Shown here in pieces: positions 22,083 through 30,803 of a stretch of DNA of 64,000 nucleotides; positions within the stretch are counted from its first letter, which is position 1, and every line of letters starts with the position of its first letter. The stretch is taken from contig NZ_CP026304.1 in NCBI RefSeq assembly GCF_003054555.1, positions 2,232,001-2,296,000 on the forward strand, written 5' to 3'. The notes under the pieces are model-generated. The model worked only from the letters and a program-made list of their open reading frames with translations. It was not told where the DNA came from and ran no database searches. This stretch comes from Streptomyces lunaelactis (GTDB lineage Bacteria > Actinomycetota > Actinomycetes > Streptomycetales > Streptomycetaceae). The position numbers were made by a program, and so were the translations under genes.

Positions 22083-23735
22083 GTGACCAGTCGACTCTCC
22101 TCAACTCCCAGCCGCCGCACGGTCGTCAAGGCCGCCGCCGCCACCGCTGTCGTCGCCGCCCCCGTTCTCGCGGCCGCCTCCTCCGCCACCGCCGCCTCCG
22201 CCCAGGAGGCCCCCGCCTTCCTGCACGGCGTCGCGTCCGGCGATCCGCTGCCCGACGGCGTGCTGCTGTGGACCCGCATCACACCCACCCCCGACGCCGT
22301 GCCGGGCTCCGGCAAGGGCGCCGACACCGCGGTCGGTTGGGAGGTCGCCGAGGACAAGGCCTTCGCCCGGATCGCCGCGCGCGGCACCACCACCTCGAAG
22401 GCCGCCTCCGACCACACCGTCAAGGTCGACGTAAGGGGCCTGCGCCAGGCGACCGCCTATTACTTCCGCTTCACCGCCGGTACGGGAATCTCTGCCGTCG
22501 GCCGCACCCGCACCGCCCCGGCCACCGAAGCCGCCACCCCCGGAGTGCGCTTCGGTGTGGTCTCCTGCGCCAACTGGGAGGCCGGTTACTTCTCCGCGTA
22601 CCGCCATCTCGCCGCCCGCGCCGACCTCGACGCGATCCTCCATCTCGGCGACTACATCTACGAGTACGCGACCGGCGGCTACCCGGAGCCCAAGTACGTC
22701 GTACGCCAGCACTCGCCGAAGAACGAGATCACCACGCTCGCCGACTACCGCACCCGCCACGCCACGTACAAGACGGACAGCGACCTCCAGGCGCTGCACG
22801 CCGCGCACCCGGTGATCGCGATATGGGACGACCACGAGTTCGCGAACGACACCTGGTCGGGCGGGGCCGAGAACCACACCCCCGGCGCCGAGGGCGAGTG
22901 GGCGGCACGGGCGGCGGCAGCGCGCCAGGCATACTTCGAGTGGATGCCCGTCCGCGCCTCCACCGAGGGCACCGTCTACCGCCGGCTGCGCTTCGGCAAG
23001 CTCGCCGATCTGCACCTGCTCGACCTGCGGTCCTTCCGCTCCCAGCAGGCGACGGTCGGCAGCGGCAGCGTGGACGACCCGAACCGTTCGATCACCGGCC
23101 GCGCCCAGCTCGACTGGCTCAAGGCGGGCCTCGCCGGATCCGACGCGGCCTGGAAGCTGGTCGGCACCTCGGTGATGATCTCGCCGGTCGCCTTCGGCTC
23201 CGTACCGGCCCATCTGCTGGGTCCGATAGCCGAGTTGCTGGGCCTGCCCAAGGAAGGCCTCGCGGTCAACGTCGACCAGTGGGACGGCTACACCGACGAC
23301 CGCAAGGAGCTGCTGGCGCACCTCACCCAGCGCGGGATCGACAACACCGTCTTCCTCACCGGTGACATCCACATGGCCTGGGCCAACGACGTGCCGGTCA
23401 AGGCGGCGACGTACCCCTTCTCGGAGTCCGCGGCGACCGAGTTCGTGGTGACGTCGGTGACCTCCGACAACCTGGACGACATCCTCCACGTCGCCCCGGG
23501 CACCCTCTCGCTGGTCGCGTCGGCGGCCGTCAAGGCGGCCAACCGCCATGTGAAGTGGATCGACATGGACAACCACGGCTACGGCGTCCTCGACGTCACC
23601 GCCGAGCGCTCGCAGATGGACTACTACGTCATCTCCGACAAGACGACGGAGGACGCGACCTCCAAGTGGGCCCGGTCCTACCGGACTCTGTCGGGGACAC
23701 AGCGTGTCGAGCGGGTCGGCCAGCCCGTACGCTGA
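22083..23735 (+). CDS. phoD: PhoD-type alkaline phosphatase/phosphodiesterase, Tat-exported
   Basis: A 550-aa secreted metallophosphoesterase. The N terminus has a twin-arginine signal (SRRTVVK at 10-16, an Ala-rich core, and AxA-type cleavage near residue 40). Metal-binding motifs of the PhoD family are [18 protein letters not shown] and [10 protein letters not shown]. PhoD enzymes use calcium and iron and release phosphate from organic phosphodiesters outside the cell; in streptomycetes they are usually under PhoRP control. I did not find a convincing PHO box upstream. A 14-bp dyad (22058-22071) lies 12 nt before the GTG start. A kinase gene begins 5 bp after the stop. Confidence 0.93.
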   Translation: MTSRLSSTPSRRTVVKAAAATAVVAAPVLAAASSATAASAQEAPAFLHGVASGDPLPDGVLLWTRITPTPDAVPGSGKGADTAVGWEVAEDKAFARIAARGTTTSKAASDHTVKVDVRGLRQATAYYFRFTAGTGISAVGRTRTAPATEAATPGVRFGVVSCANWEAGYFSAYRHLAARADLDAILHLGDYIYEYATGGYPEPKYVVRQHSPKNEITTLADYRTRHATYKTDSDLQALHAAHPVIAIWDDHEFANDTWSGGAENHTPGAEGEWAARAAAARQAYFEWMPVRASTEGTVYRRLRFGKLADLHLLDLRSFRSQQATVGSGSVDDPNRSITGRAQLDWLKAGLAGSDAAWKLVGTSVMISPVAFGSVPAHLLGPIAELLGLPKEGLAVNVDQWDGYTDDRKELLAHLTQRGIDNTVFLTGDIHMAWANDVPVKAATYPFSESAATEFVVTSVTSDNLDDILHVAPGTLSLVASAAVKAANRHVKWIDMDNHGYGVLDVTAERSQMDYYVISDKTTEDATSKWARSYRTLSGTQRVERVGQPVR

Positions 23736-23740
23736 CCCGC

Positions 23741-25309
23741 ATGAACGGGGGCTCGGCTCACAGGGTCATCGACGGGCGCTTCGAGCTGCGGGAGCGGCTC
23801 GGCAGCGGAGGCATGGGCACGGTCTGGCGCGCCTGGGACACCGCCCTGCACCGCGAGGTGGCGCTGAAGGAGGTCCGGCCGCCCGATCCGGCGCTCGCGG
23901 CCGGTGACCCGGAGGCCTCGCGCACACTGCGGGAACGTGTGCTGCGCGAGGCCAGGGCCCTGGCCAGGATCAGCCACCCCCATGTCGTGACGATCCATCA
24001 CATCGTGGACGAGGGCCCGCACCCGTGGATCGTCATGGAGCTGCTGCCCGGCACCACGCTCCAGGACCGGCTCGCCCAGGGGCCCCTGGCGCCGCGGGAC
24101 GCGGCGCGGATCGGGCGGCAGGTGCTCTCGGCGCTGCGTGCCGCGCACGCAGCGGGCATCCATCACCGGGATGTGAAGCCCGCCAATGTGCTGCTGCGCG
24201 CCGACGGGAGCGCGGTGCTCACGGACTTCGGCATCGCGGCCCTGCAGGGTTCGGCCTCGCTGACCGCGACCGGTGACCTGATCGGCTCGCCCGAGTACAT
24301 CGCCCCGGAGCGGATCCGCGGGCGGGACAACGACGCGGCCTCCGACCTGTGGTCGCTCGGTCTGGTGCTGTACGTGTGCGTGGAGGGCGTCAGTCCCCTG
24401 CGCCGCGGTACGACGCTGGCCACGCTGGCGGCCGTGCTGGACGACCCGGTGCCGCCGCCGGTGCGCTCCGGTCCGCTCGCGCCCGTACTGAACGCGCTGC
24501 TGGTACGGGATGCGGCGGCGCGGCCCGACGCGGCCCGGCTGGAGACGATGCTGGCGCAGGTCGAGTCGGGGAACGCGCCGCACTGGGCGCAGCCGACAAG
24601 GACGGCGGGCGTGGCTCCGGTGCCGCCGCCCCCGCCCTTGTATCCGACCCCGCCGCAGACCCCGTACCAGCCGGCGGCGACGCGGCTGCGGCCTCGGCCG
24701 CGGCCGCGGGGATCGGCCGGGTCGGCCCGGAACCGTATGCCGGTCGTCGCCGCGGTGATCGCGGTGGCCCTCGCGGTCACCGCGGGCGCGGTGCTGGTGC
24801 TCGCCCTGCGCAACCCGGACAGCGGGGACGGCAACAGCTCTGCGGGCAAAGGCAGATCGAGCAGCAGCTCCCCCGCGCCGACCCCTACCGGGACCACGTC
24901 GCCGAGCCCCACCCCGACACCCACTCCGACGCCGACGCCGACGCCGAGCCCAACTCCCCCGGCCGGGAACCCGACCACCGATATCTGGGTCGCCCAGCTC
25001 GCCTCCGTGTCGAAGTCGGCCGGCACCGCCGCCCGCGACCGCCAGGAGCGGGTCCTGCGCAACCAGGGCCTCAGCAATGTCCGTTACGTCGACAGCGGTG
25101 AGTACGCCTCACTTCGCGCCGGCTACTGGATGTTCTACGTCCCCGGCTTCGACAACGGCGCCGCCGCGGTCACCTGGTGCCGCACCAACGGCCTCAGTAC
25201 GAAGAACGAATGCTTCGGCCGCTTTCTGAGCGACAGCGAGTCCGACCGCGTGTATCTCTGCAACCCGGCCCCGGGCGGCGGCACGACCGGCCGGTGCACC
25301 CGCCCCTGA
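23741..25309 (+). CDS. Receptor-type Ser/Thr protein kinase with extracellular SPOR-like domain
   Basis: A 522-aa membrane kinase. The kinase domain has the glycine loop GSGGMG (21-26), K43 in VALKEV, catalytic HRD at 142-144 and DFG at 162-164, then GSPEYIAPE. After a proline-rich region come one membrane helix (334-357), a Pro/Thr-repeat linker (377-408) that could span the cell wall, and an extracellular domain (about 412-522) resembling a SPOR peptidoglycan-binding domain (IWVAQLASV). It is a Hanks-type sensor kinase, probably reading cell-wall state. It is 5 bp downstream of phoD and likely co-transcribed. Confidence 0.92.
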   Translation: MNGGSAHRVIDGRFELRERLGSGGMGTVWRAWDTALHREVALKEVRPPDPALAAGDPEASRTLRERVLREARALARISHPHVVTIHHIVDEGPHPWIVMELLPGTTLQDRLAQGPLAPRDAARIGRQVLSALRAAHAAGIHHRDVKPANVLLRADGSAVLTDFGIAALQGSASLTATGDLIGSPEYIAPERIRGRDNDAASDLWSLGLVLYVCVEGVSPLRRGTTLATLAAVLDDPVPPPVRSGPLAPVLNALLVRDAAARPDAARLETMLAQVESGNAPHWAQPTRTAGVAPVPPPPPLYPTPPQTPYQPAATRLRPRPRPRGSAGSARNRMPVVAAVIAVALAVTAGAVLVLALRNPDSGDGNSSAGKGRSSSSSPAPTPTGTTSPSPTPTPTPTPTPTPSPTPPAGNPTTDIWVAQLASVSKSAGTAARDRQERVLRNQGLSNVRYVDSGEYASLRAGYWMFYVPGFDNGAAAVTWCRTNGLSTKNECFGRFLSDSESDRVYLCNPAPGGGTTGRCTRP

Positions 25310-25327
25310 GACCCCAAGCCCCCAGCC

Positions 25328-25897
25328 CTACAGCGTCGCGAGGAATCCGATCGCGGTCCGCCAGGTCAGCTCGGCCGCCGCCTCGTCGTAGTCGGGCAGT
25401 TCGGGGTCGGTGTACAGATGCCCGGCGCCCGGGTAGCGGTAGATCTCCACATCCGCGCCCGCCCGCTGCATCTGCAGATACCAGGCGCTCAGCCAGTCGT
25501 GCGGCTCGAACGGATCCGGGTCCGCGACGTGCAGCTGTACGGGCAGTTCGTCCACGGCCGCTCCCGCCGCGATGTCCGAGGTGCCGTGCAGAAGCAGCAG
25601 CCCACGCGCCTTCTCGTCGCCCAGCGCGAGGTTCTGCGCGATCGAGCCGCCGAGGGAGAACCCGGCGTACACCAGCCCCTCGTCGGAGTGGGGCGCCGCC
25701 GCCAGGATCGCGCGGCGCAGCAGCTCGTCCGTGCCGATCTTGTCCTGGAGCTCCCTGCCCACTTCGACGCTCTCGACGGTTTGTCCCCCGAAGAGGTCGG
25801 GCACGTGAACCTGGTGCCCCGCTTCGCGCAGCCGGTCGGCTGCGGCGTGCACGGCCGGGCGCAGACCGTAGGCCGAATGGAAAAGCATGATGTCCAT
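25328..25897 (-). CDS. Dienelactone hydrolase-like alpha/beta hydrolase
   Basis: A 189-aa alpha/beta hydrolase. The nucleophile elbow is GFSLGGS (Ser in place of the Cys of classical dienelactone hydrolases), the catalytic Asp is probably in HVADPDPFEP, and the His is in GAGHLYTD near the C terminus. The family acts on lactones or other esters; substrate unknown. The ATG at 25897 is chosen because upstream sequence is the divergent promoter of the MscS gene. It converges with the kinase gene, 18 bp apart. Confidence 0.85.
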   Translation of the reverse strand: MDIMLFHSAYGLRPAVHAAADRLREAGHQVHVPDLFGGQTVESVEVGRELQDKIGTDELLRRAILAAAPHSDEGLVYAGFSLGGSIAQNLALGDEKARGLLLLHGTSDIAAGAAVDELPVQLHVADPDPFEPHDWLSAWYLQMQRAGADVEIYRYPGAGHLYTDPELPDYDEAAAELTWRTAIGFLATL

Positions 25898-25927
25898 TCG
25901 GCCATCCTGCCAGCCCGCGTTGGAGTC

Positions 25928-27055
25928 ATGGAGAACGCACTGCGCCCGTTGACCGTGGTCGGTGGCTCGGTCGTGCTCACCCTGCTGCTCGGCTGGGTCG
26001 TCGACCTGCTGCTGCGCCGCGTGGACCGCCACCACCCCGAGACTCCCCTGTGGGGGCTGCTGCGCCGCTGCCGGCTGCCCTTGCAGGTCGTGCTCCTCAC
26101 CGCCCTGCTGCGAGGGACCTACCGCGAGACGCAGTGGCAGCTCATCGAGGACCACGAGGCCGGGATCGGCCATGTGCTGTCGCTGGTGCTAATCGGCGCG
26201 AGCGCCTGGCTGGTGATACGGATCGTCTCCGCCGTGGTGGAGTCCACGTACGTCCGCTACGCGTCATCGACCCGCGACCCGGCCCGGGTACGGCGGGTGC
26301 GTACGCAGGTCACGCTGATCATGCGGATCGTCACCGCGATCGTCGTGGTGGTGGCGGTCGCGGCGATGCTGCTGACCTTCCCCGGCATGGAGAAGGTCGG
26401 CGCCTCCCTGCTGGCCTCCGCGGGCATCATCGGCATCGTCGCCGGTGTCGCCGCGCAGTCCACACTCGGCAATCTCTTCGCCGGTTTCCAGATCGCCTTC
26501 GGCGACATGGTGCGGATCGGCGACACGGTGGTGGTGGACGGCGAGTGGGGCACGGTGGAGGAGGTCACGCTGACGTTCCTGGCCGTACGGACCTGGGACG
26601 AGCGGCGCATCACCATGCCGGTGTCGTACTTCACCAGCAAGCCCTTCGAGAACTGGTCGCGCGGCGGGGCGCAGATGACCGGAACGGTCTTCTTCCATCT
26701 GGACCACTCGGCGCCGGTGAGCCTGATGCGCGAGAAGTTGCAGGACATCCTGCGGGAGTGCGGTGCGTGGGACGGCCGGGACTGGAGCCTGGCGGTCACG
26801 GACACGACTCCCAGCACAATGCAGGTACGGGCAGTGGTCACCGCCAAGGACGCCGACGACGTCTGGACGGCGCGGTGTGCCGTACGGGAGCAGATGATCG
26901 CCTGGCTGTGCGAGCAGCATCCGTACGCGCTGCCGCGGATCACGACGTCGCCGGCGGCGGTGGATGGAGGCGCGGCGGCGAAGTCCGGCACACCGGCGGA
27001 AGACCACGACGACGGCCACCCCGACGGCGATCAGCCCCGCACGGGCCGAGGCTGA
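25928..27055 (+). CDS. MscS-family mechanosensitive channel
   Basis: A 375-aa membrane protein with about four hydrophobic segments and the MscS pore and beta domains: GIIGIVAGVAAQSTLGN is the pore-lining helix, followed by LFAGFQIAFGDMVRIGDTVV. The C-terminal tail is hydrophilic and disordered. Such channels open under membrane tension to release solutes during osmotic downshock; some also conduct ions selectively. The ATG at 25928 is preceded by GGAG only 2 nt away, so the ribosome-binding site is poor. It is divergent from the hydrolase gene, 30 bp away. Confidence 0.9.
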   Translation: MENALRPLTVVGGSVVLTLLLGWVVDLLLRRVDRHHPETPLWGLLRRCRLPLQVVLLTALLRGTYRETQWQLIEDHEAGIGHVLSLVLIGASAWLVIRIVSAVVESTYVRYASSTRDPARVRRVRTQVTLIMRIVTAIVVVVAVAAMLLTFPGMEKVGASLLASAGIIGIVAGVAAQSTLGNLFAGFQIAFGDMVRIGDTVVVDGEWGTVEEVTLTFLAVRTWDERRITMPVSYFTSKPFENWSRGGAQMTGTVFFHLDHSAPVSLMREKLQDILRECGAWDGRDWSLAVTDTTPSTMQVRAVVTAKDADDVWTARCAVREQMIAWLCEQHPYALPRITTSPAAVDGGAAAKSGTPAEDHDDGHPDGDQPRTGRG

Positions 27056-27132
27056 CGTCGCGCCCGGTTCGTTCCGTGCCGACAGCACCTCGTGGCGCGC
27101 CGCCGACATCATCTGGCTTCTGGATCAGGCCG

Positions 27133-27606
27133 CTACAGAACCCGCCGCATCGCCCGATGCCCCATCCCCGCGTCCAAGAACTCCGGACCGTACGCCACAT
27201 ACCCCAGCCGCTCGTAGAACCCCAGCGCCTGGGTCTGCGCATGCAGGTCCACCGCCGCCAGCCCCCGCTCCCGCGCCGCGTCCTCGATGCCCCGCACCAG
27301 CGCCACGCCCACGCCCAGCCCGCGCGCCGCCTTGTTCACAGCGAGCCGGCCCAGCGAGCCCACCGACGCGTCACCGCCGGTCCTGTCCGCCGCGGCCGGG
27401 CCGTACAGCAGGCGTCCCGTGCCCAGCGGCAGACCGTCCGCCGCGACCGCCAGCACATGCACCGTGTCCGCGTCCTCCGCGTCCAGCGCGTCGTACTCGA
27501 TCTCCTCGGGCACCTGCTGCTCGACCACGAAGACCGCGTTGCGGACCGCGAAGCACGCCTCACGGTCGGCCGGGGCGGCAGCGACCCGCACGACGAAGGA
27601 ACTCAC
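27133..27606 (-). CDS. GNAT-family N-acetyltransferase
   Basis: A 157-aa acyltransferase with the GNAT layout: [17 protein letters not shown] at the N-terminal substrate side, [20 protein letters not shown] as the acetyl-CoA-binding motif, and [18 protein letters not shown] near the C terminus. This arrangement (ElaA/PhnO-like) suggests a small amine substrate. The GTG at 27606 overlaps the rluD stop (GTGA), so it is translationally coupled to rluD. Confidence 0.88.
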   Translation of the reverse strand: MSSFVVRVAAAPADREACFAVRNAVFVVEQQVPEEIEYDALDAEDADTVHVLAVAADGLPLGTGRLLYGPAAADRTGGDASVGSLGRLAVNKAARGLGVGVALVRGIEDAARERGLAAVDLHAQTQALGFYERLGYVAYGPEFLDAGMGHRAMRRVL

Positions 27607-28544
27607 TCGCTCTCCGCCGTGATCTTGTCCAGCGCCTGCTGCAGATCGTCCGGGTACGTGCTCGAGAACTCGGCCCACTGCCCGTCCGACGGATGCTCGA
27701 AGCCCAGCCGCACCGCGTGCAGCCACTGCCTGGTCAGGCCCAGCCGCTTCGCCAGCGTCGGGTCCGCGCCGTAGGTCAGGTCACCCACACAGGGGTGCTT
27801 GTGCGCCGACATGTGCACCCGGATCTGGTGCGTACGCCCCGTCTCCAGCTTGATGTCCAGCAGCGACGCCGCCCGGTACGCCTCGATCAGGTCGTAGTGC
27901 GTGACCGACGGCTTGCCCTCGGCCGTGACCGCCCACTTGTAGTCGTGGTTCGGATGCCGGCCGATCGGCGCATCGATCGTCCCGCTCATCGGGTCCGGGT
28001 GCCCCTGCACCAGCGCGTGGTACCGCTTGTCCACGATCCGGTCCCGGAACTGCGCCTTCAGCAGGGTGTACGCCCGCTCCGACTTGGCCACGACCATCAG
28101 CCCGGACGTGCCGACGTCAAGGCGGTGCACAATGCCCTGGCGCTCCGCCGCACCCGACGTCGAGATCCGGTACCCCGCCGCCGCGAGCCCGCCGATCACC
28201 GTCGTCCCGGTCCAGCCCGGGCTCGGATGCGCGGCCACGCCCACCGGCTTGACGATCACGACGATGTCGTCGTCGTCGTGCACGATCTCCATGCCCTCGA
28301 CCGGCTCGGCCACGATCTGCACCGGGGCGGGCGCCAGGGGCATCTCCACCTCGAGCCACGCACCGCCGTGCACCCGCTCGGACTTTCCGACGGCGGAGCC
28401 GTCCACCTGCACCTTCCCGGCGGCGGCCAGCTCGGCCGCCTTCGTACGGGAGAACCCGAACATCCGGGAAATGGCGGCGTCGACGCGCTCGCCCTCAAGG
28501 CCATCGGGTACGGGCAGGGTGCGGATCTCGGGAAGGGTACTCAC
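27603..28544 (-). CDS. rluD: Pseudouridine synthase RluD/RluC type
   Basis: A 313-aa RNA-modifying enzyme. An S4 RNA-binding domain (about 14-75) precedes the catalytic domain with [11 protein letters not shown] at 140-150; D143 is the catalytic aspartate. RluD-class enzymes convert uridines in helix 69 of 23S rRNA, but rRNA specificity cannot be fixed from the sequence. A GTG start at 28544 fits the domain edge. It lies 17 bp downstream of lspA, the usual actinobacterial arrangement. Confidence 0.92.
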   Translation of the reverse strand: MSTLPEIRTLPVPDGLEGERVDAAISRMFGFSRTKAAELAAAGKVQVDGSAVGKSERVHGGAWLEVEMPLAPAPVQIVAEPVEGMEIVHDDDDIVVIVKPVGVAAHPSPGWTGTTVIGGLAAAGYRISTSGAAERQGIVHRLDVGTSGLMVVAKSERAYTLLKAQFRDRIVDKRYHALVQGHPDPMSGTIDAPIGRHPNHDYKWAVTAEGKPSVTHYDLIEAYRAASLLDIKLETGRTHQIRVHMSAHKHPCVGDLTYGADPTLAKRLGLTRQWLHAVRLGFEHPSDGQWAEFSSTYPDDLQQALDKITAESE

Positions 28545-28561
28545 CCGTCGAGTATGCCTTG

Positions 28562-29122
28562 TCAGTCCTTGTGGACGGTCCCGTCGGGGTCCAGCCCCTT
28601 GAACGACAGGATCACAATCAGGATCCCGCCGCACACGATCACGGAGTCGGCGAGGTTGAAGACGGCGAAGTGCGCGGGCGCGATGAAGTCGACGACCGCG
28701 CCCTCGAAAACGCCGGGCGCACGGAAGATCCGGTCGGTGAGATTGCCGAGCGCACCGCCCAGCAGCAGGCCGAGCGCGATCGCCCAGGGCAGGCTGTAGA
28801 GCTTGCGCGCCAGCCGCGCGATCACCACGATCACCGCGGCCGCGATGACGGTGAAGATCACCGTGAAGGCCTCGCCGATACCGAAGGCCGCGCCGGCGTT
28901 CCGTACCGCCTCGAACTTCAGCAGATCGCCGATGATCTCGATCGGCTCGTGGTGCTCCAGCTTGGCCACCACGAGCATCTTGCTGCCGAGGTCGATCAGG
29001 TAGGCCACGAGGGCAACGCCGAACAGCACGGCGATCCTGCGCTTGCCCTTCGGCTGCTCGGCGCGCGCCGCAGCCTCGTCGTCAACATCTGGCGTACCGA
29101 TGATGCGCTCCGCCTCTGCCAC
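28562..29122 (-). CDS. lspA: Lipoprotein signal peptidase LspA
   Basis: A 186-aa aspartic protease of the membrane that cleaves the signal peptide of lipid-modified prolipoproteins. Four membrane helices follow a 28-residue hydrophilic N terminus. The catalytic aspartates are D130 (GNLTDRIF) and D159 (FNLADS), with the conserved N75 in VRNAGAAF. The GTG at 29122 has GAGGGA 6 nt upstream. It heads the lspA-rluD-GNAT run. Confidence 0.95.
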   Translation of the reverse strand: MAEAERIIGTPDVDDEAAARAEQPKGKRRIAVLFGVALVAYLIDLGSKMLVVAKLEHHEPIEIIGDLLKFEAVRNAGAAFGIGEAFTVIFTVIAAAVIVVIARLARKLYSLPWAIALGLLLGGALGNLTDRIFRAPGVFEGAVVDFIAPAHFAVFNLADSVIVCGGILIVILSFKGLDPDGTVHKD

Positions 29123-29183
29123 GTGAGTCCCTCAACCTAGGTGCCTGACTGAGCACGAGGGTACGGCACACACGTACGGAGTC

Positions 29184-30218
29184 TCAGCCCCGCCTTTCCT
29201 GCTTCTGCTTGTCCTCGACACAGAGCGTGGCGCGCGGGAACGCCTGCATACGGGCCTTTCCGATCGGCTTGCCGCAGATCTCGCAGAGCCCGTACGTCCC
29301 CGCGTCGAGCCGCTGCAGCGCCCGCTCGGTCTGCTCCAGCATCTCCCTGGCGTTGGCGGCGAGCGACATCTCGTGCTCGCGCGTGATGTTCTTGGTCCCG
29401 GTGTCGGCGTCGTCGTCGCCGGCACCGTCGCCGGAGTCGCGCATCAGCCCGGCCAGTGCCACCTCCGAGGAGAGCAGCTCGGCGTTCAGCCGGGTCACCT
29501 CGCTCTCCAGCTCCGCCCTCGCCTCGGCGACCTCTTCCGGTGTCCAGGGATCCTCGCCGGGCCGTACCGCGAGCTCACCGGGCGGTGTCGCGGCCACTGT
29601 AGGGGCCGTGGGCAGCGCTGCAGCGCCCTTGCCGGCAGCCGATGCCCCACCCGCGGTCTTCTTCGCTCCCACCGTTCTGGCTCCTGTCTGCTTGGCGGCC
29701 TGGGCCGCCTCCTTGGCCGCAGGTGCGGCCTTCTTCGCGGCCTTCTTCGCGGCCTTCTTGGCCACGGCCTTCTTCGCAGGTGCCTTCTTCACCGGCGAGG
29801 TCCCCACCGCCGGTGCGGCCATCTCCTTCACGGCCGTCGCCTTCTTCGCAGTCGTCTTCTTGGCGGTCGTCGTCTTCTTCGCGGTCGTCTTCTTCGCGGT
29901 CGTCGTCTTGGCGGTCGCCTTCTTCGACGTTGCCTTCGCCGGCGCCGTCTTCTTGGCGGTGACCTTCTTGGCCGTGGCCTTGGCAGTGGTCTTCTTCGCG
30001 GTGACCTTCTTGGCGACCGCCTTCTTGGCAGGCGCCTCGAGAGCCGACACCTTGTTGACAGGCGCCGCAGCCGCCGACGCCTTCTTCTTCACGGGGTTGT
30101 CCGCCGCCACGGCCTGCTTGGCGACGGTGCTCTTCTTCCCGCTCGGGTCCTTCGCCGCCGCACCAGCGGCGGCGGATCTTGCGGACGCCGTCTTCTCGGC
30201 GGTCTTCTTCGCCACCAT
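29184..30218 (-). CDS. ddbA: DdbA-like histone H1/DksA fusion protein
   Basis: A 344-aa fusion. Residues 1-200 are Lys/Ala-rich with many AKK repeats, like eukaryotic histone H1 tails, and should bind DNA. The C terminus is a TraR/DksA domain: a coiled coil, acidic stretch DSGDGAGDDDADTG, and a zinc finger. The finger reads C312-X2-C315-X17-C333-X2-D336, so the usual fourth Cys is Asp. It matches the Streptomyces nucleoid protein DdbA as I recall it. The ATG at 30218 has AAGGGG 8 nt upstream. It may couple DNA packing to transcription, which is inference from the two domains. Confidence 0.9.
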   Translation of the reverse strand: MVAKKTAEKTASARSAAAGAAAKDPSGKKSTVAKQAVAADNPVKKKASAAAAPVNKVSALEAPAKKAVAKKVTAKKTTAKATAKKVTAKKTAPAKATSKKATAKTTTAKKTTAKKTTTAKKTTAKKATAVKEMAAPAVGTSPVKKAPAKKAVAKKAAKKAAKKAAPAAKEAAQAAKQTGARTVGAKKTAGGASAAGKGAAALPTAPTVAATPPGELAVRPGEDPWTPEEVAEARAELESEVTRLNAELLSSEVALAGLMRDSGDGAGDDDADTGTKNITREHEMSLAANAREMLEQTERALQRLDAGTYGLCEICGKPIGKARMQAFPRATLCVEDKQKQERRG

Positions 30219-30530
30219 GGCCGCGGCCCCTTCACATATTGTGATCTCGCTCGCGAATCGTGCTGGGACGATAAGTCGACCCCAGCCCCGCGGCAAACGG
30301 GGCACGCCGCCAGCTGGGCCCGCCTTGGCCTGCGGCAAGACGAACCTGCATCCGTTGTGCCCAGCTCCCCGCCGGGTAATCCGCCGCACGGGCGGAGCCG
30401 GACTCCGCCGGACCGTGTGTGGCCATTCGGGTCAACGGCACGGCCCGCGAGAGACCCCGTGGACGACACCGCGGACAGCCCCGTGAAATGCGGTCGGCCG
30501 CCTCCCGTACCGCCCCGTACACTGGGCGGA
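30219..30530. promoter_or_regulatory. 312-bp divergent region between ddbA and the ileS leader
   Basis: Non-coding DNA that must hold the leftward ddbA promoter and the rightward promoter of the ileS T-box transcript. TACACT at 30518-30523 is a possible -10 element placed just before the T-box, but I see no matching -35. Nothing else stands out. Confidence 0.45.
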
Positions 30531-30796
30531 GCGAAAGGCGTGGATGGGGACGAGTAGCTTCGTACGCAGCCATGAGCGACCCGGGGACGGTGAGAGCCCG
30601 GGGGCGAGCGCGGAGTGAAGCATCACCCCTGAGCCGCCGGAAGAAAGCCCGCAGCCGGACCGCGGGCGAGTAGACCCGGCATCGCGACCCCAATGAGGGG
30701 GCTCACCGGTCACTGGCCGGCGGGCCAAGGAGGGTGGTACCGCGGGAGCTCGCGCTCTCGTCCCTCCGACGGAACAGACACTGTCCGTTGGAGGAG
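30531..30796 (+). promoter_or_regulatory. T-box riboswitch controlling ileS translation
   Basis: The leader carries the T-box core AGGGTGGTACCGCG at 30731-30744, with the TGGT bulge that pairs with the uncharged tRNA acceptor end. A candidate isoleucine specifier, ATC at 30622-30624, follows GTGAAGC, with an AGTA element upstream (30553-30556). After the T-box, a stem between 30764-30777 and 30781-30793 traps the ribosome-binding site GGAGGAG (30790-30796). There is no terminator, so control is translational: uncharged isoleucyl-tRNA frees the site. This type is known for actinobacterial ileS. The specifier and 5' boundary are estimates. Confidence 0.88.
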
Positions 30797-30803
30797 CTCG
30801 TCG

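Noticed and set aside
24900..24964. Short Pro/Thr codon microsatellite within the kinase gene
   Set aside because: A low-complexity linker coding stretch, common in wall-spanning proteins, and not an independent element.
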